From Apostichopus japonicus (lineage: Eukaryota > Echinodermata > Holothuroidea > Aspidochirotida > Stichopodidae), in contig NC_092564.1 in NCBI RefSeq assembly GCF_037975245.1, positions 28,380,984-28,444,983 of the forward strand: a stretch of DNA of 64,000 nucleotides, in the 5' to 3' direction. The notes beneath the pieces were generated by a model. It saw only the letters and a list, made by a program, of their open reading frames with translations. It made no database searches and was not told the DNA's origin. Of the stretch, positions 1 to 11,539 are shown piece by piece. Each line of letters starts with the position of its first letter. Within the stretch, counting starts at the first letter, position 1. Both the position numbers and the translations under genes were made by a program.

Positions 1-85
1 AAATTTGTCATGTGGTGGCCAGTTTGTTCCCCATAAGCAGATGCTGATTTGAAGTCACTGAATAAATCCTCCATGAAAATAACAG
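1..85 (-). CDS. weak candidate exon, cut by window edge
   Basis: On the minus strand an AG at 86-87 is followed by an open stretch of 27 codons to the window edge, in the frame entered with two leading bases (phase 1). The peptide looks protein-like (contains MEDLFSDFKSASAYGE) but I recognise no family. If joined to the donor of the better candidate at 976-1074, the split codon would be ACT (Thr) and the frame stays open. Against it: the acceptor has a poor pyrimidine tract, the donor is outside the window, and the open frame is short enough to occur by chance. The 890 bases between the two candidates hold no exon I can support. Confidence 0.22.
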
Positions 86-975
86 CTAGTTTGCAGTTTT
101 GTCTGTGTTTGTATACAGCTCACAGAAAAATTGTTCTTTCTGGCATACTAGCTGCAAAACAAGTGTGACCTATTTGAATGTTCTGGAAAATCACAAACTA
201 TATCAAATCATCTTGAACTAGTGAGTAAAAGTTTACTTGATGTATGCTCAACTGGAGAGAACAAATAACGTTTCCATGTTGGAGGTGGAAACAATAGAAA
301 TATGCTTTTGTGTGTGTACATGAAATTCATTGTACATACCAGTTATCACAAGAGACTTGTTACTTTTAAAACTTTGCTATTTAGCCTATACAGGTATAGT
401 TTCTCTTTTCCCTATTTTATATTTTTCAATAAGTACATGTAGAAGTGTGACACCAATCTAGATAGGGGCCTATAGAGGGATGATCTTGTAAAAAAATATG
501 AGAAAATCTTGGGATTTCTAACAATGAAAACATTAAGCTTAGAACTGTTATACTGATAAAAGCTCCCCTTTTACACAAACTTTTGCAGGGACGCTTTGCC
601 ACTAAAAACAAAAGAGCATATACTTCATCTTCCCCTTTGGCCATAGTTGAATTATAGACAAGATGAACGATTATTCCCTCAAAATTTGACATTGCTTCAG
701 GTGCAGCCTCATGGGACATCATTTATGTGGACTTCATAAACTGTTTCAGTCCAATGTAAAGCTTCAAATGAAGGTATTAGGTACATCATATGAAAACCTA
801 ATCTGTCTGTCTGTCCATTTGTCTATCTAGTTATTTTATCATCTTGCAATATCTTGGTGATATGCCTTTGATAGTTGGCCTGCTACATTTCTTTACTATT
901 ATGTTCTGTATGTAACATTTGTCATCATGTTCAAAATGTCTCCTGGTGAAAGCAAAAGAAGGGCTGTATACTCAC

Positions 976-1074
976 TGATGTCTCCGTCAGTAACAGAACT
1001 TGACGCTGTGACAATAAATGTAACTTCTCCATCGGCTTCATTTGCAAACACATCCCCGGAAGTGATAGAGAAAG
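976..1074 (-). CDS. candidate internal exon of an unidentified minus-strand gene
   Basis: Read on the minus strand, a polypyrimidine run ending TTTTTTTCCTAG (acceptor) precedes a 99-nt open segment that ends ATCA followed by GTGAGTAT, a near-consensus donor. The exon is symmetric, phase 1-1: two leading bases, 32 codons, one trailing base. Such phase-1 exons are typical of extracellular domain modules. The encoded peptide (FSITSGDVFANEADGE at its start, VTASSSVTDGDI at its end) has alternating hydrophobic and Ser/Thr residues as in a beta-sandwich domain, with no cysteines. I do not recognise the family. A second frame is also open, which weakens the coding argument; both splice sites are good. 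Any start, stop or other exons lie outside what I can support. Confidence 0.42.
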
Positions 1075-1480
1075 CTAGGAAAAAAAGAGAAGGAAAATAC
1101 TGTGAATTAGCTCAGCTGTGCAACCTATATACAGCTTTAACATTTCTACAATACATTTAAGTTATTGATATATATTTATAATAATTATTACATACAGGTA
1201 AAAGACTATACAGAATAATTTAACATGTCTGGTTTATCACATTTGTAAGAAGTTTCAAAGTATAGAAGGTACACATTACCCATTTGTTTATTTTAGTGTG
1301 GAAATTAATTGTACTAAAAGTACCTATCATGTTCCATGAAGTAGGTATACGCCAGTGATAAACTCAAATGCTCAAAGTCTGTACCAAAGTCAGTGGTAAT
1401 GAATCATTAAATCATTAATGGGCACACAATGCAAGAAGCTCCAAATTAGTTTATAATATTCTGTTGTATGCAGCTGTTAA

Positions 1481-1843
1481 AGGGTGTGAAGACTCGCGCA
1501 AAAAGAAACGTCTAATGTCGGTAATTTGACCTAGTTTCGAATGAGGTGTAACAGAAGTGTTAAACACCACCATCGATACCAGAAAATACACACACAGCTT
1601 GCTATCATCGGTAAATAGACACTAGTGTACAGTCAATACATACAGCTGCGATCAATATCCACAGCACAGTATACAAACGATACAGCGATGGACATCTCAG
1701 GTCCAGCTAAAGATAACAATTAAGGTATCACGTTTCATTACTGTCTGCATTTTGTAGCGACACAAACAAACGTCACTTGCAAGCAACAGAAAGTTAACTT
1801 TTTCAGATGGCCACACACGGTTTGGGGCGAGTCTTCAATGCCT
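1481..1843. mobile_element. 363-bp MITE flanked by TTAA
   Basis: Terminal inverted repeats AGGGTGTGAAGACTCGCGC (left) and AGGCATTGAAGACTCGCCCC (right, reverse complement) bracket a 363-bp segment without coding potential. TTAA stands directly outside both ends (1477-1480 and 1844-1847), the duplication expected for Kolobok or piggyBac superfamily transposases. Seen: termini and TTAA. Inferred: non-autonomous element of one of these superfamilies. No transposase is present in the window. Confidence 0.75.
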
Positions 1844-1847
1844 TTAA

Positions 1848-3300
1848 TGCAAAATTAGTTTTGCAGTTTCATGTATATTAGTCAATGTGTATTAATGCAT
1901 GCATTAATGCTATCGTCAAACTAAAAAAGGTACACAGAATTACCAGCTACTAATGATGAGCTGATAACCAATCAAACTTAATGTACATTCAATTTGAGTT
2001 AAGGCCCATGTAAAGCCTTAGTGAGGCCTGGCTTTTAAGTTGTTGCATTGAAATTGGACAAGGGTTAGCCCTACCGTCATTTAACATTAGGGAATAAGCA
2101 TATGCTAACTTAGAATTTTAGAAGTTTACAACTTAGCCTCAGGAACTATAGTCCTACGCCTAACCAACCGAACCTTGGTAGGCCTAGCCTAGGTGTTTAT
2201 TTATTCATTTTAGGTGTAGCCTAATTAGTTACTTTAGACTTAGAGTAGCCTAGGCTAGTCCCATTAGTTAAGTTATGGCAACCTTTCCAAAAAGATATTT
2301 TGTAGACAGAGATCCTCTGCAATCCTTGCTACGCCTATGTACAATTACAACTGCATATTCCTTGAACATAATGCCTCGCAACTCGAATGTGCTCCACTCG
2401 ACCTCCCCAGTCCCAGGCTCATATTACTTATTACTGGGCTACTTTTAAATTTAACATATGCCTACTACTGTACTACTAGTAGTAGTAGTACTAGGGCTAG
2501 GCCTATACGGTAAATTCGTGACAGTAAGGGCAATAATGTTATTTCAAAGGATAACAGTCATGACAAACTCGCTGATTTAGCTTTGTGGTTAAGTTCTATC
2601 CTTCAGCTATGTGATCAAATTCCGCGTTAAAAAGAAAGAATTATAGGCTAGGCCTACTAGTACTAACTTGTAACCTATGCCTAGTAATATAGCCTGGCTA
2701 GGTCGGGAGTCAAACTGCTCGAACAAGGGAAAATTTCCCTAAGTTCGAACATGCTTTGAATTACTGTTTAATTCGGCTAAACGTGTAAAATAAGAGATAA
2801 CGTCGCAGATTACAAAATATATGTTTCCTTGTTTCACGGTGGCAATTTTGTAGAACAACTAGCGTCTATCAGTATCAGTCCAGCAATATATTTATAACAC
2901 TACGCGAATTTAGGGGACACGCGAAGTTACTGTTTACTACTAGTACTAGCTAGCAGGTACATTTGGCCTTACAAAACATTGCAGACGACAGCTAAAGAGC
3001 GTCTCTATGAGCGAGAGTACACAAGGTTATGGAACGCGAAATGGCTTATGAAAGTTTTTTCACCTCCAGCTAGAACTTAGAAGGGCATTTCAATTGACCC
3101 AAAATATGCTAGAAATTTCTATAGCTATGATAAAATTTCAACAAGCATTTTACTGCCACTGTAATCATTGCTCTCCTCCATGAGACTTTTAATTTATACA
3201 CCTGAATGTCTGTGAAATCAGAAACAGAATCAGAACCTCTAGGAAAGGTACTTGTAGCAAGTTTTAGTTCATGCCCCACTTGCAAAATGAATAAACTTTG
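1848..3300. other. non-coding stretch with palindromes and AGGCCTAGG-rich DNA
   Basis: No exon supported. It contains a perfect 18-bp palindrome (1891-1908, ATTAATGCATGCATTAAT), a dense run of TAGGCCTA/GCCTAGGC-type motifs around 2100-2700, and a two-segment hairpin at 2719-2748 (TCGAAC..GGGAAA pairing with TTTCCC..GTTCGA). Trinucleotide GTA/CTA repeats occur near 2461-2492. Confidence 0.5.
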
Positions 3301-3313
3301 ATAGGCCTAGGTT

Positions 3314-3440
3314 CATGGGCGTCAATCCTGGGGAGACGGGTGACACGTCTCCCCCCCCCCACATTTCGATGAGTGGAGGACACACTATCAATGTCCCCCC
3401 CCCCCCCACACACACACATTTGGAAAAAGAGTAATGTCTT
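3314..3440. mobile_element. probable solo end of a hAT-type element with C tracts
   Basis: CATGGGCGTCAATCCTGGGG at 3314 resembles the termini of the hAT-like MITEs further right (compare CATGGGCGGCGATCC at 17892) and is followed, as in those, by long C tracts (3350-3360, 3394-3407) and a CA repeat. No matching right end or target duplication was found, so this may be a truncated relic. Confidence 0.35.
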
Positions 3441-3720
3441 GGCTCAATTTGGTTAGGGCTTGCACATCTCATGATTCATATCATCGAATATTAGAAGCTC
3501 ACTTCTATGAAAAGTGACCAAGATATTTCACATCGGTAGACCTGCAACTTAGTCTGTTTGTCGCGACGAGCGAAACTTGACTTCGAAACCACAAGCTGTG
3601 TGCGGATAACGGTGCGGCCGAAGCCTACAACTAGTTCAAGAAGTCTGCCCTCTATTCGAAGAAGCGCGAAAACGGAACTTCCGAGTGTTGCAACCTTTAT
3701 ATGACCGTGTGACCACGTTA

Positions 3721-3764
3721 CACTGATCTGTACACTAACTAATCTGTTAGTGTACAGATCAGTG
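3721..3764. repeat. perfect 19-bp hairpin with 6-nt loop
   Basis: CACTGATCTGTACACTAAC at 3721-3739 is the exact reverse complement of 3746-3764; the loop is TAATCT. No T tract follows, and no gene is adjacent. It may be a tiny foldback element. Confidence 0.9.
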
Positions 3765-3952
3765 CCATGTTATCACGACCACAGAAACAGGAAATAGTTT
3801 CTAACTATATATTATCTGCTGCTATGTGTAATATTCTTGTAAATCGGCCTTGAATTCTTAGGCGCTTTTATGGGTACTGAATAGGTATTGTGTTATTCGA
3901 CGCGACTGTAACAACAAACATGGTATAACATCAGCATGAAACTGTGAGCTGT

Positions 3953-5126
3953 TATGGCGGGCCATCAGTCTCAAATCATGGGAGATCGACTTATACCGAT
4001 TTAAATCGACATATACCAGTTTCCTTCGACTTATACCAGTTTCCAGCAGCTGAAATTGACTTCTACCGACTTAAATCGACATATACCAGTTTCATTCGAT
4101 ATATCATCGATTTAAATCGACATATACCGATTTAAATCGATGATAAGTAAAATAAATCGGTATATGTCAATTTAAATCGATGATATGTCGAATGAAACTG
4201 GTATATGTCGATTTAAATCGATGATATGTAGAATGAAACTGGTATACGTCAATTTAAATCGACATATACCAGTTAAATTCGACTTATACCAGTTTAAATC
4301 GACATATTCCAATTTAAATCGATGATATGTAAAATAAATCGATGATATGTCCGTTTAAATCGACATCTACCAGTTTAAATCGATGATAGCCTATGTCGAA
4401 CTAAACCGGTAGAAGTCAATTTCCGTGGACTTATACCAGTTTTATATATTTATATATATATTTATATTTATACCAGTACACGTGATGTATCTCCACATGT
4501 CAATCATCACCGAAATCGGGATTTGGAATATGTTAATGAGCTAAATCGATGATATGTCGATTTAAATAGGTATATGTCAATTTGAGTTGCTAGAAACTGG
4601 TATAAGTCCACGGAAATTGACTTCTACCGATTTAATTCGACATATCATCGATTTAAACTGGTAGATGTCGATTTAAATGGACATATCATCGATTTATTTT
4701 ACATATCATCGATTTAAATTGGTATATGTCGATTTAAACTGGTATAAGTCGAATTTAACTGGTATATGTCGATTTAAATTGACGTATACCAGTTTCATTC
4801 TACATATCATCGATTTAAATCGACATATACCAGTTTCATTCGACATATCATCGATTTAAATTGACATATACTGATTTATTTTACTTATCATCGATTTAAT
4901 TTGGTATATATATATGTCGATTTTAAATCGATGATATGTCGAATTAAACTGGTATATGTCGATTTAAATCGATGATATGTAGAATGAAACTTAGATATGT
5001 CGATTTAAATCGGTAGAAGTCAATTTCAGCTGCTGGAAACTGGTATAAGTCGAAGGAAACTGGTATATGTCGATTTAAATCGGTATAAGTCGATCTCCCA
5101 TGATTTGAGACTGATGGCCCGCCATA
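3953..5126. mobile_element. 1174-bp foldback element built of mirrored AT-rich subrepeats
   Basis: The two ends are long inverted repeats beginning TATGGCGGGCCATCAGTCTC; each arm is about 490-540 bp, with a central spacer of roughly 145 bp (about 4443-4587). The hexamer AGCTGT stands directly outside both ends (3947-3952 and 5127-5132), consistent with a 6-bp target-site duplication. Inside each arm the sequence is a tandem patchwork of short units such as ATTTAAATCGACATATACC and their inverse forms, many individually palindromic. The mirrored arms give the same spurious peptide on opposite strands. There is no transposase. This is the architecture of Foldback-type or satellite-armed MITEs. 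Superfamily unknown: a 6-bp duplication fits few of the common ones. Confidence 0.85.
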
Positions 5127-5132
5127 AGCTGT

Positions 5133-5940
5133 TGGGGTGGCAGCGAACACATTGCATTTTCAGTACTTTCAAGAAAGGTCTTCGAGAAAGGTTTTCATAA
5201 TGTTATTTCTGGAGTCCTTACAAATAAGGGGTATTCTAACCTGAAACATAGGGCAAATGGGGCTTCATTTGTCAACTTGCACTGGGTTCTAATTTTCATG
5301 TCAATTGGAATTACTAATAAAAGAAATAATCCACCAAAAAGTACGGCCGCATGAACTTTATTGCAGATTTCCTGAGTGACGAATTTGTAATTTTCTCCCG
5401 AAATCACGCAACTAGATGGCTGCTATCCAGCCTGATCCTCCTTGCTTTACCGGTAGTGACATTAATATGATTCTTATAATTTCGCTTGTTAGGGTAATTC
5501 TAATGTAAACAGCTTCTTTGATGGGGGTGATGTTAGTCGTGAATAGATTAATGCTTAAAGCTTTGATTTATTCGGATTAATTTTCACCCTCTATTTCTAC
5601 ACGAGGAGCTTAGGGTGCTGGAGAATCTTTGAAGCTTAATGATGTATAGGGATATTCTTGTACTTGCATATATATGTCAAATAGCGAAATCTTCGGCACA
5701 CTGACTGCATTGTGTGGAATTAAGTTTGTTGTATGGGAGATAAATGCTGTATAAAAGGGGACTAAGCACTGAAGTTGAAATTGAAAACTATATATTTCCA
5801 CTTCACCATAACATAAACAAAGTGAACATATAACATTTGAATAAACAATACAAATACATTCCATAGGAACTAAACAATCGATATATACAAATGATTCGAA
5901 GTGGGGGAGACCTGGCAGAAGCAGAGCTTATGAAGGCCAG
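5133..5940. other. no gene seen; 3' flank of LINE relic
   Basis: Unremarkable AT-rich DNA between the foldback element and the LINE relic. Short open frames on the minus strand show no recognisable domain. A C11-A11 homopolymer junction at 5959-5980 sits near the likely 3' end of the LINE relic. Confidence 0.5.
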
Positions 5941-6034
5941 GCCACCAACAAAAAACACCCCCCCCCCCAAAAAAAAAAAGACCTAAACATAAGAAAACAA
6001 ACTAGAAACTTTATACGTGCTTATTTCATAGAGA

Positions 6035-7445
6035 CCGTTTTAGTTGTTTTTTTTAAATGTAAAAGTGATTTTGAACTATTGACCTGGGTATCTAGGGTAT
6101 TCCAAAACCTAGGACCAGTGTATCTAACAGTTAGTTGTGAAGTTGCAGAATAGGTATGTTCACGAAATAAATTTGACTGTTGTCTGGTATTATGGTCATG
6201 AATTGTATTAGTAGGAGTGAAAAAAAGATGAAAACTTTGTTGGAAGCAAGCATTCCCACCACTTCAACATAAAAATACCCAACTGATAATGATAAATGTC
6301 AAAAATGGGAGGTATGATCACGATAAGATGCATTAAAAGATGCATTATTCTTACAGCTCTTTTTTGTAGGAGAAAGATGGAGTTTACTTTATTGGGACAA
6401 GAGTTTGCCCAGGATGTAGCATAATAATGAAGATGAGGAATTATTAAAGTTTTATAAATTGAGAGTAGAATATTATTTGGAATAAATGATTTAATTTTAT
6501 ACATGACACCTACAATTCTAGCAACATAAGTTTGTACTTTATGAATATGTGGCTTCCAATTCATATGATTATCAATTATCACACCAAGGAAAAGTTAGTA
6601 GTGCTAACATTACAAATCAGCTGATTATCAATCTTTATATTTATGTCACAGATCGCTTTTTGGTAAGGACGAAAAATCATAAAGTTTGTTTTATCAATGT
6701 TTAAAGATAATTTATTAGCCCGAAACCAAACAGGTACTTTTTTTAGCTCCTGGTTGACAATCGCTGAGCCATGTCGTAAATTTTTGTGACTGAAAAAAAT
6801 ATTAGTGTCATCGTCAAATAATATGAAAGAAAGAATTGTTGAAGTTGCCTGAATATCATTAATATAAATGAGAAAAATTAGAGGACCAAGAACAGACCCT
6901 TGGGGAACTCCACATGTAATTGAATTCATGGTGGAAGAGCTAGACTTAAAAGTTACAAACTGTTGTCTATTACTCAGGTAGCTAGAAAACCAACTTAAAG
7001 CAGTCCCTCTAATACCATAATGAAATGTTTTCTTAAGAGGATGTTATGATTTACGGTATCACATGCCTTTGACAAGTCCAAAACAATTCCAACCCCAAAG
7101 TGTTTATTGTTAAAAGCATTTGCGACTTTGTCGATTAAATCAATAACCGCCAGATATATGTTGCATGATTTGGACGAAACCCATATTGATTATCACTAAG
7201 TATATTATATTTGGCAAGATAAAAATAAATTCGATTAAAAACTTTTCAATGATCTTGGAAAGAAAGGGTAAAGAGAAATAGGTCTATAATTTTTCACATC
7301 TGTAACATCACCTGATTTATATAGTGGCAGGACTTTAGCTGTTTTTAAATTTTGAGGTACTACTCCTGAACTAAGCGAAAGGTTGAAGATATGGACAAGG
7401 GGTTCACCAACCTCGTCCATACACCTTTTAAGCCCTGAGTTCCAG
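6035..7445 (-). pseudogene. degraded non-LTR retrotransposon, reverse transcriptase and C-terminal region
   Basis: Read on the minus strand in order: an RT N-terminal block with NYRPISL (about 7235-7420), a broken middle region with stops and frameshifts (6930-7230), the palm block with GVPQGSVLGPLIF and FDDDTN followed by LSLNIDKTNFMIF (6579-6929), then the thumb/connection block (6208-6582) and a C-terminal tail with HNTRQQSNL and GPRFWNTL (to about 6035). The order matches LINEs of the CR1/Jockey group. The catalytic F/YADD box reads FDDD, with Ala replaced by Asp. At least two frame breaks mean it is dead. No endonuclease domain is present; the copy is 5'-truncated, as is usual for LINEs. 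Confidence 0.9.
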
Positions 7446-8089
7446 CTTTGATCTCAAAGGAGTTGGAGGTCAGACTTTTGAATTAGACTTTTAATGTACC
7501 GCCGTATAAAATAGGAGGAGAGAAGTGTGATGATCTGATTTGCCAGGGAAATAATTATACGCTTACAGTTTGTACCGGAGACCATTGTGCCAAAATACAT
7601 AATGCATTGAGGTGTCGATGACGTCATTGCACTACACTTTTGCTTGTTAACCAGAATTAGCTGTCACTCCCGAACCAATATTTGATGTACACTTACACCA
7701 TGGCATGCTCAATCTACTGTACGTGGCATTACACACCTCCACCAACAACAATAGAGGTCTTGTACTCAATCTTATGCATCCACACACTAAGTATTAGAAG
7801 TATCCACAATTCTCATCGTTAGATATCATGTATAAGGGTGTTCAGAGTTTGACCTCTGGTGACCTCAAATCAGATTTGACCTCACAAGCAACATGATTCT
7901 TGTACTCAATATGGCAAATCCATATAGGACTACATTGTATGTAAGGTATCCCTGATTTCCAGTATGAAAAATTATGTTTTAAAGGTTTTCAGGCCTCGAC
8001 ACTGAAATATTTTTAAGAGTACTAGCTATTTGGCGACCGTAACTAATAATCTACTCGCCACGTTGACTGCTGTTCAAACCTCCATAGTA
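7446..8089. other. no gene; contains a relic of the GGTCA-rich repeat
   Basis: Around 7840-7890 is a degenerate copy of the repeat seen better at 11200-11490 (TTTGACCTCTGGTGACCTCA). Nothing else recognised. Confidence 0.4.
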
Positions 8090-8631
8090 CAGATCTACAC
8101 TGGCGGATCCAAGGGGGGGGCCAAGGGGGGCCATGGCCCCCCCCCAAAGGTGAGCCAAAAAGTGTTTCCGAACATCCGCTAAATTATATGATTGGAAATT
8201 AAAAACATCGAGAGGAATAGCAGTGGTAGACTAGTCCAGTGGCGGCGGAACCGGGGGGCTTGGGGGGGGGGGGGGGGGGGCTGTAGCCCCCAATGCAAAA
8301 GTTGAGGGAGCAAATGCATGATAAGCCCCCCCCCCCAATATTTACCAAGGCTCCGAAACGTGCATCTGCCCATTTTTCAATGCATACTTGTCGATCTGTC
8401 CGATGCACACGTACACAATATCATGGTGTAATAATTTTAGTAAATGCTGGGGGACCCTCGGCCCTTCCCCTGGCTATAGACCACATTTTCACCCCAACCG
8501 CGTCTTCACGCCCCGTGAAAAGTGGAAGCAGTGAGTGTGATTATACCGGTAAGCGCAACACAACTTCGTCTTAGGACAATGACTTGCCTCATTTCAGCCA
8601 GTTCTCCAACATCCACTTACTCAGTAGCGGA

Positions 8632-9005
8632 GCGTCCATACGATCAGGGGGCGGATGCAACCCCCCCCCCCCTGACGGACTCAAAGGGACTGCTGGCACC
8701 CTTTTCAGCTTTTCACTACTTTTTACTTATTCGCGATTATTGACTATTTTATTGCGCTCTCATCTACCTATTGACATTTGTCATATTCTGTTGGTGTAAT
8801 TTTCCGACAAAATGGCAATGACACCTATTTATTCTCCGTTTATCTGTAAATTAGCAAGGCCCGGAATGGGTCATTTCCTGCAATCTATAGAGTATCTTTA
8901 CTCAAAAATTTTCTGTACTCTCCGCGCCAACCTGTGGTGGCACTCCGCTTAGATAGTGTCGAAAGCGCCCCCCCCCCCCGACCAATACCCCTAGCTCCGC
9001 CACTG
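8632..9005. mobile_element. third-level nested hAT-type MITE, 374 bp
   Basis: Termini CAGTAGCGGAGC and (inverted) CAGTGGCGGAGC. Flanking octamers CACTTACT (8624-8631) and CCCTTACT (9006-9013) match at seven of eight bases. It lies wholly inside the 8237-9327 element. A partial copy of the shared module (about 8900-8957) stands near its right end, followed by a C tract. Confidence 0.8.
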
Positions 9006-9180
9006 CCCTTACTACACTCAAAAACGTCTTTGCGAGTACACTACGAGTAATAGCTACTCTCTTAAAACACCATCGAATATACAAATTACAATGTTTTTAC
9101 AGACTTTCTCGTGCAATCTGAGAAATTGCAGGCTTGAGACCCATATTTTAGGGCTAGGTATTCGCAGCATAAAACACTCA

Positions 9181-9273
9181 GGAAGTGCCGTTTCCGGCCA
9201 TCTGGGGGTTTGAAAAAACCTAAAATTTTATTGTACGCTCCGCGCCAACCGATGGTGGCGCTCCGCTTAGATA
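9181..9273 (+). repeat. shared MITE module, copy M2
   Basis: About 94 bp, with the landmarks AAGTGCCGTTTCCGGCCATC, then TGTACGCTCCGCGCCAACC, then ATGGTGGCGCTCCGCTTAGA. Other copies: partial 8900-8957, 18541-18635, 28114-28208, 29341-29434. GCGCCA and TGGCGC in the second half can form a stem-loop. Confidence 0.9.
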
Positions 9274-10203
9274 ATCTCGACACATTAGCCCCCCCCCCCC
9301 AATAATTTTTCCGTTCCGCCGCGCCTGGACGAGTCTAAACCTTTTCGTTTTCTGGTTTAAAATTAAATGCAGAGCTCCCAACTGACCCGCATTCTAACAC
9401 CCAAACCCGCTGACCCGCACAAGCGTCCGAAAAAACCGCATTGTAATTGTCAAGTATACATAAAAAATTTGCATCAAATTTTGACTTAGCAACCATCATT
9501 TCTTTAGCATTTAGCATAATAGAGTATAAAACCTCCTTTACAGCATCATTTGAACCTCAAATTAGCCTATATTTCTTTTCATTGGGGCGAGCAGCGAACA
9601 TTTTCATGCCACGGGAAAGAATGAATTATCACCTACTATTCAATTTATTCATGTTACACACAAAAAAATGCATATTTCTCAGAAAATTTTGGGTGACAAA
9701 AGCCTTTCTAAGTGCCACCATTTTACATGTAGGCATCACCAGGATTCCAAAAAAATTCAAAAGGGGAGGGGGACACCCCCTCCCCTTATACCCCTCCCCC
9801 AGGACGGCGATTCGTGGCATGGACCAGCATTTGCCTTCTCAAGAGTTGGGAGCTATGTAAATGTATGAGCATGAGGATTTACAGTTTAACACCATTTTGC
9901 AGTTACAGGCTGGTTGTAAGAATTTTATAACCTATGAGAAATCAAATTTCTTGAGAAAGATGATCCCAACTTTGTTTTATAAATATTTTAGAAAATTACA
10001 CCTGGGAAACATTTTTTTAGAAGTAAATTAACATCACCATTGTACACTTTTGTCGCACCAAATTGCATCTGAGGGCATTCAGCAATAGAAAATTTTCCAA
10101 AGGGGAGGGGGGCACCCCCTCCCCTTAGACCCCTCCCCATATCACTCTAATGCCACTTTGGCCCCTCCCACACAAAGGTCCTGGATCCGCCAGTGCAGAT
10201 CTA

Positions 10204-11199
10204 CAACATCAATACTTTCCATGAACAAAGGTTATGGTACTTAGGCAGATACATGGTGCTACGTAATTGCACATGGGAAAATTATGTTTCTGTGCAGTAA
10301 AAAATTTAAACTTTTTTCCACCAAAAGGAAGTGATGACAAAATAATACAGGTGGCAAAATCGTAAATAAGCAGCTAGGCCTACTGTATAGTGTCTCAAAC
10401 AAATACAAATAAAACATCTGCAAAAATACCTACGAAGAAAGCTTGGCTTCTGTTACATAATGGCTCCTCTATAGAAAAAGGCATGTACTATACAGTTGCT
10501 AGGTGTGCGCACGTCCTAAGCATAAACAGTACCATACATCACTGCTACTTTGAACCCCTACTCGATTTGCGCGATTCTTACATTTTCCCAATTATTTATC
10601 TTGTCTTTGAGCTGCAAATTGGTGTGCGAAAAATATCGCTATTACTCCATTACATTGTCTTTATCAAAGCGATCTTCTACGCACTGAAAATCTAAGGTTG
10701 AAATAGCATCTATCTTCCACTCTCACCGGTGTTGTTAGTGAAAATCTTTGCAACAATCCTAGCAGCAACAACAGCAAACTTGTCTCAAAATGTCCTTAAA
10801 TTGTGATATATTTTGCGAAATTTGACTGATGGCATGTAGGAAATGGCTTAAGAAATCATTGAGGAGATGTTTGGCCACCTTAAGTGTTTTGGTATTCTGA
10901 CACGAAACATTTTGTCCTCCACACATTTGTGTTAACGCGGCGAACCCAATTTTACCTTACCGTTGTACGTACAATCAGTTTGTGAAACATTTATTCATAT
11001 ATATGTACGGAGTGACGATCAAATAGCGACACAGTTAGTTCAATGCCATTTTCGTCGGTGCTTTGCTGGTTCGCTGATACCATCTACGGATGCCCATCAT
11101 CTAATATCCAATTGCCAACAACCTTTCCTATTTTTAAGAGGCGTAACGCACATGTTATTTAACAAGGCTGGTAGGCTGGAGATACGGTAGCTTATGAAA
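10204..11199. other. no gene or repeat recognised
   Basis: Scattered short open frames (for example 10390-10695) lack splice signals and recognisable domains. I see no element termini. Confidence 0.4.
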
Positions 11200-11515
11200 C
11201 AAAGTTTCCAAAATTTGACTTCTTGTGACTCCAAATGATCTTTGACCTCCACAAAAAACAACAGGCTTCTTCTACTTGGCGTGTCACGACTACATACTAA
11301 ATATGAGATTGGTCCAAGCTTTCCTTCGTTAGATATCGTGCTTACAAGGTTTTCACAATTTGACCCCTGGTGACACCAAATGCCCTTTGACCTTCACAAA
11401 AAACAAAAGGCTTATTCCTCTAAATGTGGTCCACCTACTCACCAAATATGACATTGGCTTCCCTCCTTGAGATATCGTGTTTACAAGCAAGGCATCACAC
11501 AAACACACACACTCA
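11200..11515. repeat. tandem-like GGTCA-rich interspersed repeat
   Basis: Two to three diverged units of about 120-130 bp, each with a TTTGACC-type block, a CACAAAAAACAA block and a TAGATATCGTG-type block, ending in an ACAC tail. Relics in the same or opposite orientation occur near 7850, 46190-46510 and 62900-63130. Several units carry directly repeated GGTCA half-sites. Confidence 0.6.
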
Positions 11516-11539
11516 TCTGCCTGCATGACTACAAAGGTT

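Larger units (their letters stand above)
8237..9327. mobile_element. second-level nested hAT-type MITE, 1091 bp
   Basis: Termini CAGTGGCGGCGGAAC and (inverted) CAGGCGCGGCGGAAC. The flanking octamers are GACTAGTC (8229-8236) and GACGAGTC (9328-9335), seven of eight identical. The related copy at 15484 preserves the empty site: there GACTAGTC runs straight into TAAACC. That proves the insertion and gives its boundaries. A copy of the shared ~94-bp module is at 9181-9273, close to the right end, followed by a C tract. Confidence 0.92.
8098..10195. mobile_element. outer non-autonomous hAT-type element containing two nested insertions
   Basis: Left end CACTGGCGGATCC and right end GGATCCGCCAGTG are perfect inverted repeats. 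The 8-bp CAGATCTA lies directly outside both ends (8090-8097 and 10196-10203), the signature of the hAT superfamily. Subtracting the nested element at 8237-9327 leaves about 1 kb, most of which is repeated at 15484-16397. The interior carries G/C palindromic tracts (9760-9800 and 10100-10140). It has no transposase; the open frames inside are fortuitous. Confidence 0.9.

Noticed and set aside
9447-9860. 137-codon open frame, repeated at 15881-16159
   Set aside because: It repeats because the transposable element repeats; no similarity to a transposase and the copies are interrupted by G/C tracts.
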